Shown: positions 17,035 through 26,580, counted from the first letter of the stretch. The stretch: 40,744 bases of DNA from Nocardioides sp. LHD-245 (GCF_030929495.1 NZ_JAVFWN010000027.1:1-40744); one strand, 5' to 3'. Numbers and translations are program-made. Notes: generated by a model not told the origin, from the sequence alone.

Positions 17035-17934
17035 TCAGGCTGTGTAGAGCTCGTCGGCGAACTCGGCCTCGGCGTCGACCATCTCGTCCATGCCGATCGG
17101 GCCGCGGGCGCGGCCGGCGAAGAACTGCTCCACGATCGGTCGGTCGCTGGCCAGGACCTCGTCGGCGGGACCGAACGCGACCAGCTTGGAACGGAACAGC
17201 ATGCCGATGTGGTCGGCCGTGCGGCGCACCGAGTCGATGTTGTGGGTGATCACGAAGAAGGTGCACCCGGTCACGGCCTGGACCGACTTCATCAGGTCGT
17301 CGAGGTGGGCGACCCGGACCGGGTCCAGCCCCGAGTCGGGCTCGTCGAAGAACACGATCTCCGGGTCCAGGGCCAGCGCCCGCGCCAGGCCGGCGCGCTT
17401 CTTCATGCCGCCCGAGACCTCGCCGGGCATCTTGGCGAGGTGCTTGACCAGGCCGACCATGTCAGCCTTGGTGTGCACGATCTCGCGGATCTGCTCCTCG
17501 GAGAGGTCGGTGTGCTCGCGCAGGGGGAAGGCGATGTTGTCGTAGAGGCTGATCGAGCCGAACAGCGCACCGTCCTGGAAGAGGACGCCGAACTTGCGGC
17601 GGACCCGCATCAGGTCGCGGTGGCGCATGCCGACGATCGGCTCGCCGTCGACGTAGATCTGGCCCTGCTCGGGCGGGTACATCCCGATGATCGTGTTGAG
17701 CAGGACGGACTTGCCGGTGCCCGAGGGGCCCAGCACGGACGTGATCTGCCCGCGGGTCACGTCGAAGCTGACGTCGTCGAGCACCTGCATGGGGCCGAAC
17801 GACTTGCTGACGCCGCGGAGGGCGATGACGGCGTCGGGAGCGATCCCGGCGGCCGATGCCGTGTCGCCATCGGTGGTGGCGCCCGCGGCGGCCGCCGCGA
17901 GGTCGAGCTGGGTGAGTGGAATTCCGGTCGTCAC
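17035..17934 (-). CDS. mceG: MceG/Mkl-type ATPase of the Mce importer
   Basis: 299 residues. ABC ATPase with Walker A GPSGTGKS (69-76), Q-loop Gln 120, signature VSGGM (173-177), Walker B ending FFDEPDSGLDP (197-199 are DEP) and H-loop His 231. The DSGLDPVR wording and the C-terminal extension (about 255-299) are typical of MceG/MlaF-type ATPases. It energises YrbEA/YrbEB. In mycobacteria mceG is unlinked and serves several mce operons; here it opens the operon, 73 bases before the Mas gene. Transcription probably starts near operator copy 3 (18052-18068), 118 bases upstream. An Ala/Asp-rich N-terminus (about 12-33) may be disordered. Confidence 0.95.
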   Translation of the reverse strand: MTTGIPLTQLDLAAAAAGATTDGDTASAAGIAPDAVIALRGVSKSFGPMQVLDDVSFDVTRGQITSVLGPSGTGKSVLLNTIIGMYPPEQGQIYVDGEPIVGMRHRDLMRVRRKFGVLFQDGALFGSISLYDNIAFPLREHTDLSEEQIREIVHTKADMVGLVKHLAKMPGEVSGGMKKRAGLARALALDPEIVFFDEPDSGLDPVRVAHLDDLMKSVQAVTGCTFFVITHNIDSVRRTADHIGMLFRSKLVAFGPADEVLASDRPIVEQFFAGRARGPIGMDEMVDAEAEFADELYTA

Positions 17935-18008
17935 TGAGGTGCCCTCCGGTGAGCGGGTTGCGCACGGCTCGCGTCGGGGCTCCTGCTTCCCCGGGCGGAC
18001 CGTGCCTT

Positions 18009-18036
18009 CGCCGTTCGCTCTCCCTTTCGAACGGCG
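18009..18036 (-). promoter_or_regulatory. Inverted repeat in the mceG leader
   Basis: CGCCGTTCG (18009-18017) and CGAACGGCG (18028-18036) are perfect 9-bp arms around a 10-base spacer. It lies between operator copy 3 and the mceG start, so it would be in the 5' untranslated RNA. It could be an RNA stem-loop or a second protein-binding site. Confidence 0.5.
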
Positions 18037-18038
18037 AG

Positions 18039-18068
18039 TGCAACTGCCAGTTGTAACAAGCTGTTACA
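18039..18068 (-). promoter_or_regulatory. Operator copy 3, perfect, with an overlapping degenerate copy
   Basis: 18052-18068 reads TGTAACA-AGC-TGTTACA, a perfect 17-bp palindrome with a 3-base spacer. Offset by 13 bases, 18039-18055 reads TGCAACT-GCC-AGTTGTA, a weaker palindrome with the same spacing and the same AAC/GTT core. Together they could hold two regulator dimers. The site overlaps the expected transcription start from the candidate promoter at 18079-18107, which suits repression. Confidence 0.75.
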
Positions 18069-18078
18069 CGTCGCCCCC

Positions 18079-18107
18079 ACCCCACACCAGCCAGGGCCGT
18101 GTGTCAA
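18079..18107 (-). promoter_or_regulatory. Candidate promoter of the mce operon
   Basis: On the minus strand a perfect TTGACA (18107-18102) is followed after 17 bases by TGGGGT (18084-18079). The -35 is consensus; the -10 is poor. The predicted start falls about 10 bases on, at the edge of operator copy 3. Confidence 0.4.
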
Positions 18108-18262
18108 GCGTCACGTGGGGTGAGACCGGAAAGGGCACCACAAGTTGTCATGTGAGCGCCAGGTTCGCGCTCGAACGTGAACTGGTGTCCGGTTTCTGTT
18201 TTCTCCGGGTGCCCCGGGGTCGGGCCACCGAAAGGGGCGTGCGCCACCGCGGCCCGGACGCG

Positions 18263-18297
18263 ACGAAGCGCGGCCGCCGATGGCGACCGCGCTTCGT
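18263..18297 (-). terminator. Terminator of the ATP synthase operon
   Basis: CGAAGCGCGG (18264-18273) pairs with CCGCGCTTCG (18287-18296), plus an A-T pair outside and a nested CGCC/GGCG stem inside the loop. It starts five bases past the DUF2550 stop and separates the ATP synthase operon from the mce operon. Confidence 0.7.
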
Positions 18298-18301
18298 TCA
18301 T

Positions 18302-18754
18302 TCACAGGCCCTTCGTCCGGTTCCAGTCGGTCCCGGGGGGCTGCGCCTCCAACCAGGCCTGGAAGCCGGTGAGCGACGAGACGCTCATGGCGAGCTCGAC
18401 GAGCCCGTCGGGCGACTGACAGCGGATGACCAGGTGGTCGGGGTAGAGCGAGGCCTGCTCGGTGCCGGCCGGCGCCCGGCGGCCGTCGTAGGACAGCTCG
18501 TCACGCCGCCACGAGCGCCGCGGACGTCGCGACAGGGTGAACACCCGGAACCACTCCAACCGCTCGCCGGAGTAGCGGCCCAGACCCAGCACCCAGCCGC
18601 GCTCCGGCGTCGTGGCGCGCAGCCGGTGGCTCAGCTCGAAGGTGCCACCGTCCCGGGAGAGCAGACGGCGCCGGACGATGAGTCCGACGCCGTACAGCAC
18701 ACACAGGAGCAGGAGCGCACCACAGACGTCGAGGAGCCACTCCCACCATGTCAT
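18302..18754 (-). CDS. DUF2550 family membrane-anchored protein
   Basis: 150 residues. One N-terminal membrane helix (about 6-27), then a basic cytoplasmic domain with G-LGRY near the middle, WFRVF, and a W near each end. This is the DUF2550 protein that commonly follows atpC in actinobacteria. The function is unknown. It lies 18 bases after atpC on the same strand and is followed by the operon terminator, so it is cotranscribed with the ATP synthase genes. Confidence 0.85.
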   Translation of the reverse strand: MTWWEWLLDVCGALLLLCVLYGVGLIVRRRLLSRDGGTFELSHRLRATTPERGWVLGLGRYSGERLEWFRVFTLSRRPRRSWRRDELSYDGRRAPAGTEQASLYPDHLVIRCQSPDGLVELAMSVSSLTGFQAWLEAQPPGTDWNRTKGL

Positions 18755-18772
18755 CTGCGCATCAGTGACCGT

Positions 18773-19180
18773 CTACGAGACCATCTCCGCGGCGCGGATA
18801 CGCGCCTCGGCGTGCCGGACCCGCTGCTCGGCCTCGTTGCTCGAGTCGAGCAGGCGCTTGGCCTCCTCGAGGTCGATGCGCGCCTGGGACACCTCGATGT
18901 CCTCGGCACGCTCGACGCGCTCGGCCAGGATCGAGACCCGGTCGCCCGCCACCGACAGGAAGCCGCCGTCCACGGCGACGACCACGAGCTGGTTCTTGTC
19001 CGCGACCTGGATCTCGACCACCGAGGCCGAGAGCAGCGACAGTGTCGGCGCGTGACCGCGCAGCACACCGATGTCGCCCTCGACCGTGCGCGCGATGATC
19101 ATCGCCGCCTCACCGGACCACACGGTCCGGTCGGCAGCGACGAGCTCGACGTGCAGGTGCTCGACCTGGGTGTCCGCCAT
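18773..19180 (-). CDS. atpC: ATP synthase F1 epsilon subunit
   Basis: 135 residues from the ATG at 19180, two bases after atpD; the open frame upstream lies inside atpD. N-terminal beta-sandwich (about 1-90) with TVEGDIGVLRGHAP and VDGGFLSVAGDRVSILAE, then a C-terminal helical pair (about 95-135) with alternating E/A/R residues. It belongs to the central stalk with gamma and can restrain ATP hydrolysis. Confidence 0.96.
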   Translation of the reverse strand: MADTQVEHLHVELVAADRTVWSGEAAMIIARTVEGDIGVLRGHAPTLSLLSASVVEIQVADKNQLVVVAVDGGFLSVAGDRVSILAERVERAEDIEVSQARIDLEEAKRLLDSSNEAEQRVRHAEARIRAAEMVS

Positions 19181-19182
19181 GA

Positions 19183-20637
<1,455 letters not shown>

Positions 20638-20670
20638 GTCTTACTCCGTTTGGTGTTTTCTCTGGTGGGT

Positions 20671-21588
20671 TCAGTCGTTGGCCGCGGCCTGGGCGTCGGC
20701 GAGCGCGTTCACGCCACCGACGATCTCGCTGATCTCCTGGGTGATGCCCGCCTGACGCGCCTGGTTGGCGATCCGGGTGAGCTTCTTGATCAGCTCTTCG
20801 GCGTTGTCGGTGGCGGACTTCATCGCCTTCTGGCGGGCGGCGAGCTCGGAGGCCGCGGCCTGCAGGAGGGCGTAGAAGATCCGGCTCTGGACGTACTGCG
20901 GCAGCAGCCCGTCCAGCACCTGGGCCGCCGACGGCTCGAACTCGTAGAGCGGCAGCAGCTCGTCGGCCTCGGGGGCCTCCTCGCCCTCGACGACCTCGAG
21001 CGGCAGCAGCCGGATCGCGGTCGGCTCCTGGGTGAGCATCGAGCGGAACCGCGTGTAGACGACGTGGACCTCGTCGACGTCGCCCTCCTCGCCCTGCTCC
21101 TTGAGGAACGCCTCGATCAGCGCCGCGCCGATCTCGGCGGCCTTGTCGTAGGTCGGCTGGTCGGAGAAGCCCGTCCACGCCTGCACGAACGGACGCCCGC
21201 GGAACTTGAAGTAGGCCTCCGCCTTGCGCCCGGCGAGGTAGAAGTCGAGCTCCTTGCCCTCGGCCCGCAGCCGCTCGGAGAGCCGCTCGGCCTCCTTGAT
21301 GACGCTCGAGGAGTAGGCACCGGCCAGGCCGCGGTCGCTGGTGATGACCAGCACGGCCGCCCGCTTCGGGTTCTCCTCCTCCCGCGTCAGCGGGTGGTCG
21401 ACGTTGGAGAACGTCGCCACCGCCGACACGGCACGGGTCAGCTCCCGGGCGTACGGCGCTGCCGCCGCGGCCCGCTGCTGCGCCTTGATGATCCGGGACG
21501 CAGCGATGAGCTCCATGGCGCGCGTGATCTTCTTCATCGACTCCGTCGACTTGATCCGCGCGCGGTACTCACGCAGCGATACGGCCAT
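20671..21588 (-). CDS. atpG: ATP synthase F1 gamma subunit
   Basis: 305 residues. Long N-terminal helix (SLREYRARIKSTESMKKITRAMELIAASRI) and C-terminal helix (ATDNAEELIKKLTRIANQARQ) that make the rotating coiled coil, with a central Rossmann-like domain (VLVITSDRGLAGAYSS). A short acidic insert (about 205-235, EVVEGEEAPEADELLP) is present; similar inserts occur in actinobacterial gamma subunits. It abuts atpA (3-base gap). Confidence 0.97.
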   Translation of the reverse strand: MAVSLREYRARIKSTESMKKITRAMELIAASRIIKAQQRAAAAAPYARELTRAVSAVATFSNVDHPLTREEENPKRAAVLVITSDRGLAGAYSSSVIKEAERLSERLRAEGKELDFYLAGRKAEAYFKFRGRPFVQAWTGFSDQPTYDKAAEIGAALIEAFLKEQGEEGDVDEVHVVYTRFRSMLTQEPTAIRLLPLEVVEGEEAPEADELLPLYEFEPSAAQVLDGLLPQYVQSRIFYALLQAAASELAARQKAMKSATDNAEELIKKLTRIANQARQAGITQEISEIVGGVNALADAQAAAND

Positions 21589-21591
21589 GTG

Positions 21592-23229
21592 TCAGCCCCG
21601 CTTCTGCTTGACGATCTGCTCCTGCTCGAGCTCGTCGTCAGCGAGCGCCTCGGCCTCGGGCTCGTGCCCGACCTTGATGCTGCCGCCGTCGGAGGTCTCG
21701 AACTGGTCCAGGAAGGAGTCGTACGCGGCGGCGACGCCGTCCTCGTCCTCGAACTTCTGGGTCTCCCGGATCGCGGCGAGGATGCCGTCGTGCGAGCGGC
21801 GCAGGTAGTCGAGGAACTCGCTCTCGAAGCGGAGCACGTCACCCGTGGCGACGGCGTCGAGGCGACCCGACGTGCCGAGCCACAGCGAGACCGCCATCTC
21901 CTCGAGCGGGTACGGCGAGTAGGCCGGCTGCTTGAGGAGCGCCATCAGCCGCTGGCCGCGGGCCAGCTGCTGCTTCGAGGCGGCGTCGAGGTCGGAGGCG
22001 AACATCGCGAAGGCCTCCATCGCGCGGTACTGCGCGAGGTCGACCTTGAGCGAGCCGGTGACGGCCTTCATCGCCTTGGTCATCGCCGCGCCACCGACGC
22101 GGGAGACCGAGATGCCGACGTCGATCGCCGGGCGCTGGTTGGCCGCGAACAGGTCGGACTGCAAGAAGATCTGGCCGTCGGTGATCGAGATGACGTTGGT
22201 CGGGATGAACGCCGAGACGTCGTTGGCCTTGGTCTCGATGATCGGCAGACCCGTCATCGAGCCGGCACCGAGCTCGTCGGACAGCTTCGCGCAACGCTCC
22301 AGCAGGCGGGAGTGCAGGTAGAAGACGTCACCCGGGTAGGCCTCACGGCCCGGCGGGCGACGCAGCAGCAGCGACACGGCGCGGTAGGCCTCGGCCTGCT
22401 TGGTCAGGTCGTCGAACACGATGAGGACGTGCTTGCCGGCGTACATCCAGTGCTGGCCGATGGCCGAGCCGGTGTAGGGGGCGAGGTACTTGAAGCCCGC
22501 GCTGTCGGACGCCGGAGAGGCGACGATGGTGGTGTACTCCAGCGCGCCGGCCTCCTCGAGGGCACCCCGCACGGCGGCGATGGTCGAGCCCTTCTGGCCG
22601 ATGGCGACGTAGATGCAGCGGACCTGCTTGGTCGGGTCGCCCGACTCCCAGTTCTGCTTCTGGTTGATGATCGTGTCGATCGCGACCGTGGTCTTGCCCG
22701 TGGAGCGGTCGCCGATGATCAGCTGACGCTGGCCGCGGCCGATCGGGGTCATCGAGTCGATGGCCTTGATGCCGGTGGCGAGCGGCTCGTGGACCGACTT
22801 GCGGGACATCACGCCGGGCGCCTGGAGCTCGAGGGCGCGGCGGCCCTCGGTGGCGATGTCGCCGAGGCCGTCGATCGGCTTGCCGAGGGGGTCGACCACG
22901 CGGCCGAGGTAGCCCTCACCGACGGGGACCGAGAGGATCTCGCCGGTGCGGCGGACCGTCTGGCCCTCCTCGATCTTGTCGAAGTCACCCAGGACGACGA
23001 CACCGATCTCGCGCTCCTCGAGGTTCAGCGCGAGGCCGAGCGTGCCGTCCTCGAACTCGAGGAGCTCGTTGGCCATGGCCGACGGGAGGCCCGCCACACG
23101 GGCGATGCCGTCGCCGGCGGAGGCGACCGTGCCGATCTCTTCCTTGCTCGCGGCCGCGGGCTGGAAGTCAGCGACGTACTTCGCGAGGGCGTCGCGGATC
23201 TCGTCCGGACGGATGGAGAGTTCCGTCAT
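21592..23229 (-). CDS. atpA: ATP synthase F1 alpha subunit
   Basis: 545 residues from the ATG at 23229; the longer open frame upstream overlaps atpH and is not coding. P-loop GDRSTGKT (173-180), the arginine-finger region with EAYPGDVFYLHSRLLER and VGGAAMTKAMK. A charged C-terminal tail of about 30 residues (DGGSIKVGHEPEAEALADDE) matches the C-terminal extension known from mycobacterial alpha subunits. It lies 52 bases after atpH. Confidence 0.98.
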   Translation of the reverse strand: MTELSIRPDEIRDALAKYVADFQPAAASKEEIGTVASAGDGIARVAGLPSAMANELLEFEDGTLGLALNLEEREIGVVVLGDFDKIEEGQTVRRTGEILSVPVGEGYLGRVVDPLGKPIDGLGDIATEGRRALELQAPGVMSRKSVHEPLATGIKAIDSMTPIGRGQRQLIIGDRSTGKTTVAIDTIINQKQNWESGDPTKQVRCIYVAIGQKGSTIAAVRGALEEAGALEYTTIVASPASDSAGFKYLAPYTGSAIGQHWMYAGKHVLIVFDDLTKQAEAYRAVSLLLRRPPGREAYPGDVFYLHSRLLERCAKLSDELGAGSMTGLPIIETKANDVSAFIPTNVISITDGQIFLQSDLFAANQRPAIDVGISVSRVGGAAMTKAMKAVTGSLKVDLAQYRAMEAFAMFASDLDAASKQQLARGQRLMALLKQPAYSPYPLEEMAVSLWLGTSGRLDAVATGDVLRFESEFLDYLRRSHDGILAAIRETQKFEDEDGVAAAYDSFLDQFETSDGGSIKVGHEPEAEALADDELEQEQIVKQKRG

Positions 23230-23281
23230 CTCAGGTGCCTTCTCTCTTCTCTGCTGCTCTGAAGTCTTGGTGGGGTGCCGG

Positions 23282-24088
23282 TCAGCCGGCGATCTTGCGG
23301 CGAGCGTCGTCCAGGCGGCTGAGGACCGTGCCGTCGATGACGTCGTCGCCGATCTCGATCCTGATGCCGCCCAGGACCTCGGCATCGACGACGACATTGA
23401 GATGCACCTGACGGCCGTACTGACGCGTCAGTGCGGAGGCAAGTCGCTGCTGGTCGGCGTCGGCCAGCGGGCGGGCGACGTGGACGGTGGCGACACCCTC
23501 CCCCTGCACCCGCGCCGCGGTGCGCTCGTAGTCCTCGAGCGCCGCGACCACGGTCCGGTACGAGCCGGACAGGGCCTGCTTGACGAGCTGGCCGGTCGCC
23601 GCGAGCACCTTGCCGCTGAGCAGGGTGTCGACGAGGGCGGCCTTGTCGGCGGCCGAGCGCACGGGGTCGGAGAGCGCGTTGCGCAGGTCGCTGTTGCCGG
23701 TCACCAGCTGGCGCACGGCGAACAGCTCGTCGATCAGCCGGCCCGCCTCCAGTCCCGTGGAGCGGACGGCAGCGACGACCCCGAGCTGCTCTAGGGTGTC
23801 GGCGAGGTCGCGGGGGCGGGTCCAGCGCCGGCCCACCGCGTCGCGCAGCAGGCCGAGCGTGGCCGCGTCGACCTTGCCCGTGAAGAGGTCGCCGATCAGG
23901 CCCGAGCGGGCCGCGGCCGGAACCGACTGGTCGGTGACGACCCGGCGCAGCGACGCCTCACGGCGCACCGTGCCGGCGGCGGCGAACAGGTCGCCGGCCA
24001 CCACCGAGGCCGACGCCTCGGCCACCCCACCGACCAGGTCGGTGAGGGCGGCCATGGCGTCCGCCGACGCGCCACGGAAGGACACCAT
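23282..24088 (-). CDS. atpH: ATP synthase delta subunit
   Basis: 268 residues from the ATG at 24088 (AAGGA six bases upstream; a GTG one codon earlier is possible). OSCP/delta family of the peripheral stalk: N-terminal helical bundle and a C-terminal domain with EVLGGIRIEIGDDVIDGTVLSRL. It is longer than E. coli delta (177), which is usual for actinobacteria. It is separate from atpF, unlike the b-delta fusion of mycobacteria. It overlaps the atpF stop by one base. Confidence 0.95.
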   Translation of the reverse strand: MVSFRGASADAMAALTDLVGGVAEASASVVAGDLFAAAGTVRREASLRRVVTDQSVPAAARSGLIGDLFTGKVDAATLGLLRDAVGRRWTRPRDLADTLEQLGVVAAVRSTGLEAGRLIDELFAVRQLVTGNSDLRNALSDPVRSAADKAALVDTLLSGKVLAATGQLVKQALSGSYRTVVAALEDYERTAARVQGEGVATVHVARPLADADQQRLASALTRQYGRQVHLNVVVDAEVLGGIRIEIGDDVIDGTVLSRLDDARRKIAG

Positions 24089-24651
24089 CACGCGTCCTTG
24101 CCCGCGTCGGCGGCGTCGACCGTCTCGAGCTCGGAGAGGAAGCGCTCGATGACCCGCGCCTGGCGCGCGTCGTCCTCGAGCGACTCTCCGACGATCCGAC
24201 CGGCGAGGCCGGTCGCGAGGGTGCCGACCTCGGCCCGCAGCGAGGTGACCGCCTGCTGGCGCTCGGCCTCGATCTGCGCCTTGCCGTGCTCGACGATGCG
24301 AGACGACTCGGCCTGGGCCTGCTCACGCAGCTCGGCCACGATCGCGGCACCCTGCTCACGCGCCTCCTCACGGATGCGCGCGGCTTCGTGGCGGGCGTCG
24401 GCGAGCTGCTTCTCCAGCTCGGCCAGCTTGGCGTCCGCCTCGGCCTGCTTGGTCGCAGCCGCGGCGATGCCGCCCTCGATCGCCGCGGAACGCTCGGCGA
24501 ACGTCTTCTCGAAGTTCGGGGCGACGAACTTCTTGATGAGGAAGAACAGGATCGCGAACACCACGAGGGCGAGCACGACCTCGATCCACTCGGGGAGGAG
24601 CGGGTTGTGCTCCTCGCCCTCAGCGGCGGCGATCACCAAAAGTGACTTCAT
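24088..24651 (-). CDS. atpF: ATP synthase Fo b subunit
   Basis: 187 residues. A short N-terminus, one membrane helix (about 22-41) and a long charged helix (about 45-165) of A/E/R/Q heptads that forms the peripheral stalk dimer. Standard operon place between atpE and atpH. Confidence 0.96.
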   Translation of the reverse strand: MKSLLVIAAAEGEEHNPLLPEWIEVVLALVVFAILFFLIKKFVAPNFEKTFAERSAAIEGGIAAAATKQAEADAKLAELEKQLADARHEAARIREEAREQGAAIVAELREQAQAESSRIVEHGKAQIEAERQQAVTSLRAEVGTLATGLAGRIVGESLEDDARQARVIERFLSELETVDAADAGKDA

Positions 24652-24695
24652 GGACCTGACCTAGATCTCGTGGGAACGGAGGCGGCCGGTACGGC

Positions 24696-24914
24696 TCAGG
24701 TGTTGCTGGCCTTGAGGACGAACGCCAGGGCGATGCCGATGATGGCGAGCGCCTCGGCGAGCGCGAAGCCGAGGATCGCGATCGACTGGAGGCGGCTCTG
24801 CGCCTCGGGCTGGCGGGCAACGCCGTTGATGTACGCGGCGAAGATGAGACCGATGCCGATACCCGGGCCGATGGCGGCCAGGCCGTAACCGATCATGTTG
24901 AGAGAGCCACCCAT
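24696..24914 (-). CDS. atpE: ATP synthase Fo c subunit
   Basis: 72 residues. Two membrane helices joined by the polar loop RQP (34-36), with a glycine-rich first helix (GPGIGIGL) and the proton-binding Glu at 54 in ALAEALAI. It is the rotor-ring subunit and the family target of diarylquinolines in mycobacteria. Confidence 0.98.
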   Translation of the reverse strand: MGGSLNMIGYGLAAIGPGIGIGLIFAAYINGVARQPEAQSRLQSIAILGFALAEALAIIGIALAFVLKASNT

Positions 24915-24979
24915 GGCTACTTTCCTTTCGGGTTGTTTTCTCGTGTGAGAACTGTGGGGGTTGAGGTGAAGGAGGTGCG

Positions 24980-25777
24980 TCAGTGCTCGTCGGCGAGCGC
25001 GCCCTGGATGTACATGGCGTTGAGCAGGACGAACACGTAGGCCTGCAGCACCTGGACGAGGATCTCCAGGAAGCCGACCAGGATCGCGAGCACCCAGGCC
25101 AGCGGGCCGGCGACGTAGCCGATCCCTCCGACGTGCTGGATGAGGTAGAGACCACCGGTCGAGAACAGCGCAAGCAGGATGTGACCGGCGAACAGGTTGC
25201 AGAACAGACGCAGAGCCAGCGTGACCGGGCGGACCAGGATGTTGGAGAAGAACTCCAGCGGGACCAGCAGCGGGTACATCGCCGGGCTGACGCCGGACGG
25301 GACGCTCTGCAGCTTGAGGTAGCCGACCAGGCCGTGCTTGTGCACGCCGACCCCGTTGTAGACCAGCCAGGAGAGTCCTGCCAGCGCATAGGCCATGCCG
25401 GCCCGGCTGAAGGTCGGGAACTGGATGAACGGGATCGTGCCGAACAGGTTGTTGACCAGGATGAAGGAGAAGACCGTGACCAGGTAGGGCACGAACTTCT
25501 GGAAGTCGTGGCCGCCGATGATGTCGCGGGCCACGCTGTTGCGGACGAAGCCGTAGGCCTCCTCGCCGGCGAACTGCAGCTTGCCCGGCACCAGGGCCCG
25601 CTTGCGCGAGGCCATGTAGTAGAAGCCGAACACGAGGAACGCGGCCAGGAAGAGCAGCACCATCGGCTTGGTCACGTCGCTGCCGGCGATGCCGGGGAGC
25701 TCGAAGAGGCTCGGGCCCGGGGCGTGGTACCCCTCCCCACCCTCGGCGGCGATGGTGGCGCTGGCTGCGATGGTCAC
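24980..25777 (-). CDS. atpB: ATP synthase Fo a subunit
   Basis: 265 residues, GTG start with AGGAG upstream. Five to six membrane helices; the conserved RPVTLALRLFCNLFAGH segment holds the essential Arg (in LALRL) that faces the c-ring Glu. The C-terminal helix has EILVQVLQAYVFVLL. It forms the proton half-channels. It lies 16 bases after the AtpZ-like gene. Confidence 0.97.
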   Translation of the reverse strand: MTIAASATIAAEGGEGYHAPGPSLFELPGIAGSDVTKPMVLLFLAAFLVFGFYYMASRKRALVPGKLQFAGEEAYGFVRNSVARDIIGGHDFQKFVPYLVTVFSFILVNNLFGTIPFIQFPTFSRAGMAYALAGLSWLVYNGVGVHKHGLVGYLKLQSVPSGVSPAMYPLLVPLEFFSNILVRPVTLALRLFCNLFAGHILLALFSTGGLYLIQHVGGIGYVAGPLAWVLAILVGFLEILVQVLQAYVFVLLNAMYIQGALADEH

Positions 25778-25793
25778 CAGGTCTCCTCTGCGG

Positions 25794-26048
25794 TCACTGC
25801 TCGTCGGAACTGTCGGGCTTGGGGCTGTGGGGCGAATCTGGTGAGCCGGATGGCATCGTGCGGAACCGCTTGGCGGTCATGTAGATCCCCAGCGCGGCAC
25901 CCGCGAGGATGCCGACCGCGACGAGGAACGTGGTGCCCAGCCAGCGATCCGCGAGCCAACCGAGGAAGCCGTAGAACGCGACCCCGGCCACGACGTAGCC
26001 GAACGCATGCCACGGGTCGCCCTGGGGCTTCTCCTCGGGCTGACTCAT
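25794..26048 (-). CDS. AtpZ-like small membrane protein of the ATP synthase operon
   Basis: 84 residues with two membrane helices (about 17-33 and 39-60) and a Ser/Pro-rich C-terminal tail. The pattern AFGYVVAGVAFYGFLGWLAD then GTTFLVAVGILAGAALG matches the F0F1-ATPase-associated AtpZ family (ATPase_gene1). Thought to help assembly or ion uptake. It lies between the AtpI-like gene and atpB. Confidence 0.85.
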   Translation of the reverse strand: MSQPEEKPQGDPWHAFGYVVAGVAFYGFLGWLADRWLGTTFLVAVGILAGAALGIYMTAKRFRTMPSGSPDSPHSPKPDSSDEQ

Positions 26049-26078
26049 TGCGACCCGGACAATAGCAGTCGGCTCGGG

Positions 26079-26522
26079 TCATCGCGCACCGCCCTCGGCC
26101 GGGGCCGCCGGACGCGGCTCGAAGGCCGGGATCCGGGCCGTCGTGGCCAGCACGATCTGCACCGTCATCCACACGAAGACGCCGGCGATGATGGCGATGC
26201 CGACCCACATGCTGTCGAGCGCGTCGTCCAGCAGACCGGACTCGTTGAGCGCGACGAAGACCAGCGCCATGACGACGACCTGGAAGGTGTAGGTGAGCAT
26301 CGCGAACAGCAGCGCGGCCGTCGGCATCAACCGGGAGACGGCGTCCACCGCGAAGGCCCCGAAGGCGAGGACGCCGACCGCCAGCACCCCGCCGACCGCG
26401 GCCCCCGCAGCAGCATCGGAGCCGCCGACGACGGCACCGACCACGACCAGCACGACCGCGCCGAGGACGGAGACGAAGGCCGCACGTATCACCACGGGGG
26501 GTGTTCGGGCTTCGGTCGTCAT
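26079..26522 (-). CDS. atpI: AtpI-like integral membrane protein
   Basis: 147 residues from the ATG at 26522; an open frame upstream overlaps wecA and the Rex-like box and is unlikely. Four hydrophobic segments (about 14-32, 37-60, 68-90, 103-123) and a Pro/Glu-rich tail. Identified by position as first gene of the ATP synthase operon and by its AtpI-like membrane layout. AtpI proteins assist c-ring assembly. AGGA lies rather far (about 12 bases) upstream, so the start is not certain. Confidence 0.75.
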   Translation of the reverse strand: MTTEARTPPVVIRAAFVSVLGAVVLVVVGAVVGGSDAAAGAAVGGVLAVGVLAFGAFAVDAVSRLMPTAALLFAMLTYTFQVVVMALVFVALNESGLLDDALDSMWVGIAIIAGVFVWMTVQIVLATTARIPAFEPRPAAPAEGGAR

Positions 26523-26558
26523 CGTCGGCGGCCGTCCTGCTCGGGTGCGTGGGCGGGG

Positions 26559-26577
26559 CCCGGAGGCGTACTCCGGG
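26559..26577 (-). promoter_or_regulatory. Hairpin in the wecA-atpI gap
   Basis: CCCGGAG (26559-26565) and CTCCGGG (26571-26577) pair around GCGTA. It follows the wecA stop by 16 bases on the minus strand. It could be the wecA terminator or a leader structure of the ATP synthase operon. Confidence 0.45.
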
Positions 26578-26580
26578 AGT

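Larger units (their letters stand above)
17935..18301. other. Intergenic region between mceG and the DUF2550 gene
   Basis: This 367-base gap holds, right to left: the ATP synthase operon terminator (18263-18297); a stretch 18108-18262 in which I see no feature; a candidate mce promoter (18079-18107); operator copy 3 with an overlapping weaker copy (18039-18068); and a 9-bp inverted repeat in the mceG leader (18009-18036). No coding frame in it looks real. Confidence 0.7.

Noticed and set aside
18052..18068. KstR steroid-regulator operator before mceG
   Set aside because: KstR sites have AAC-N2-GTT cores; these have AAC-N5-GTT, so that assignment does not fit.
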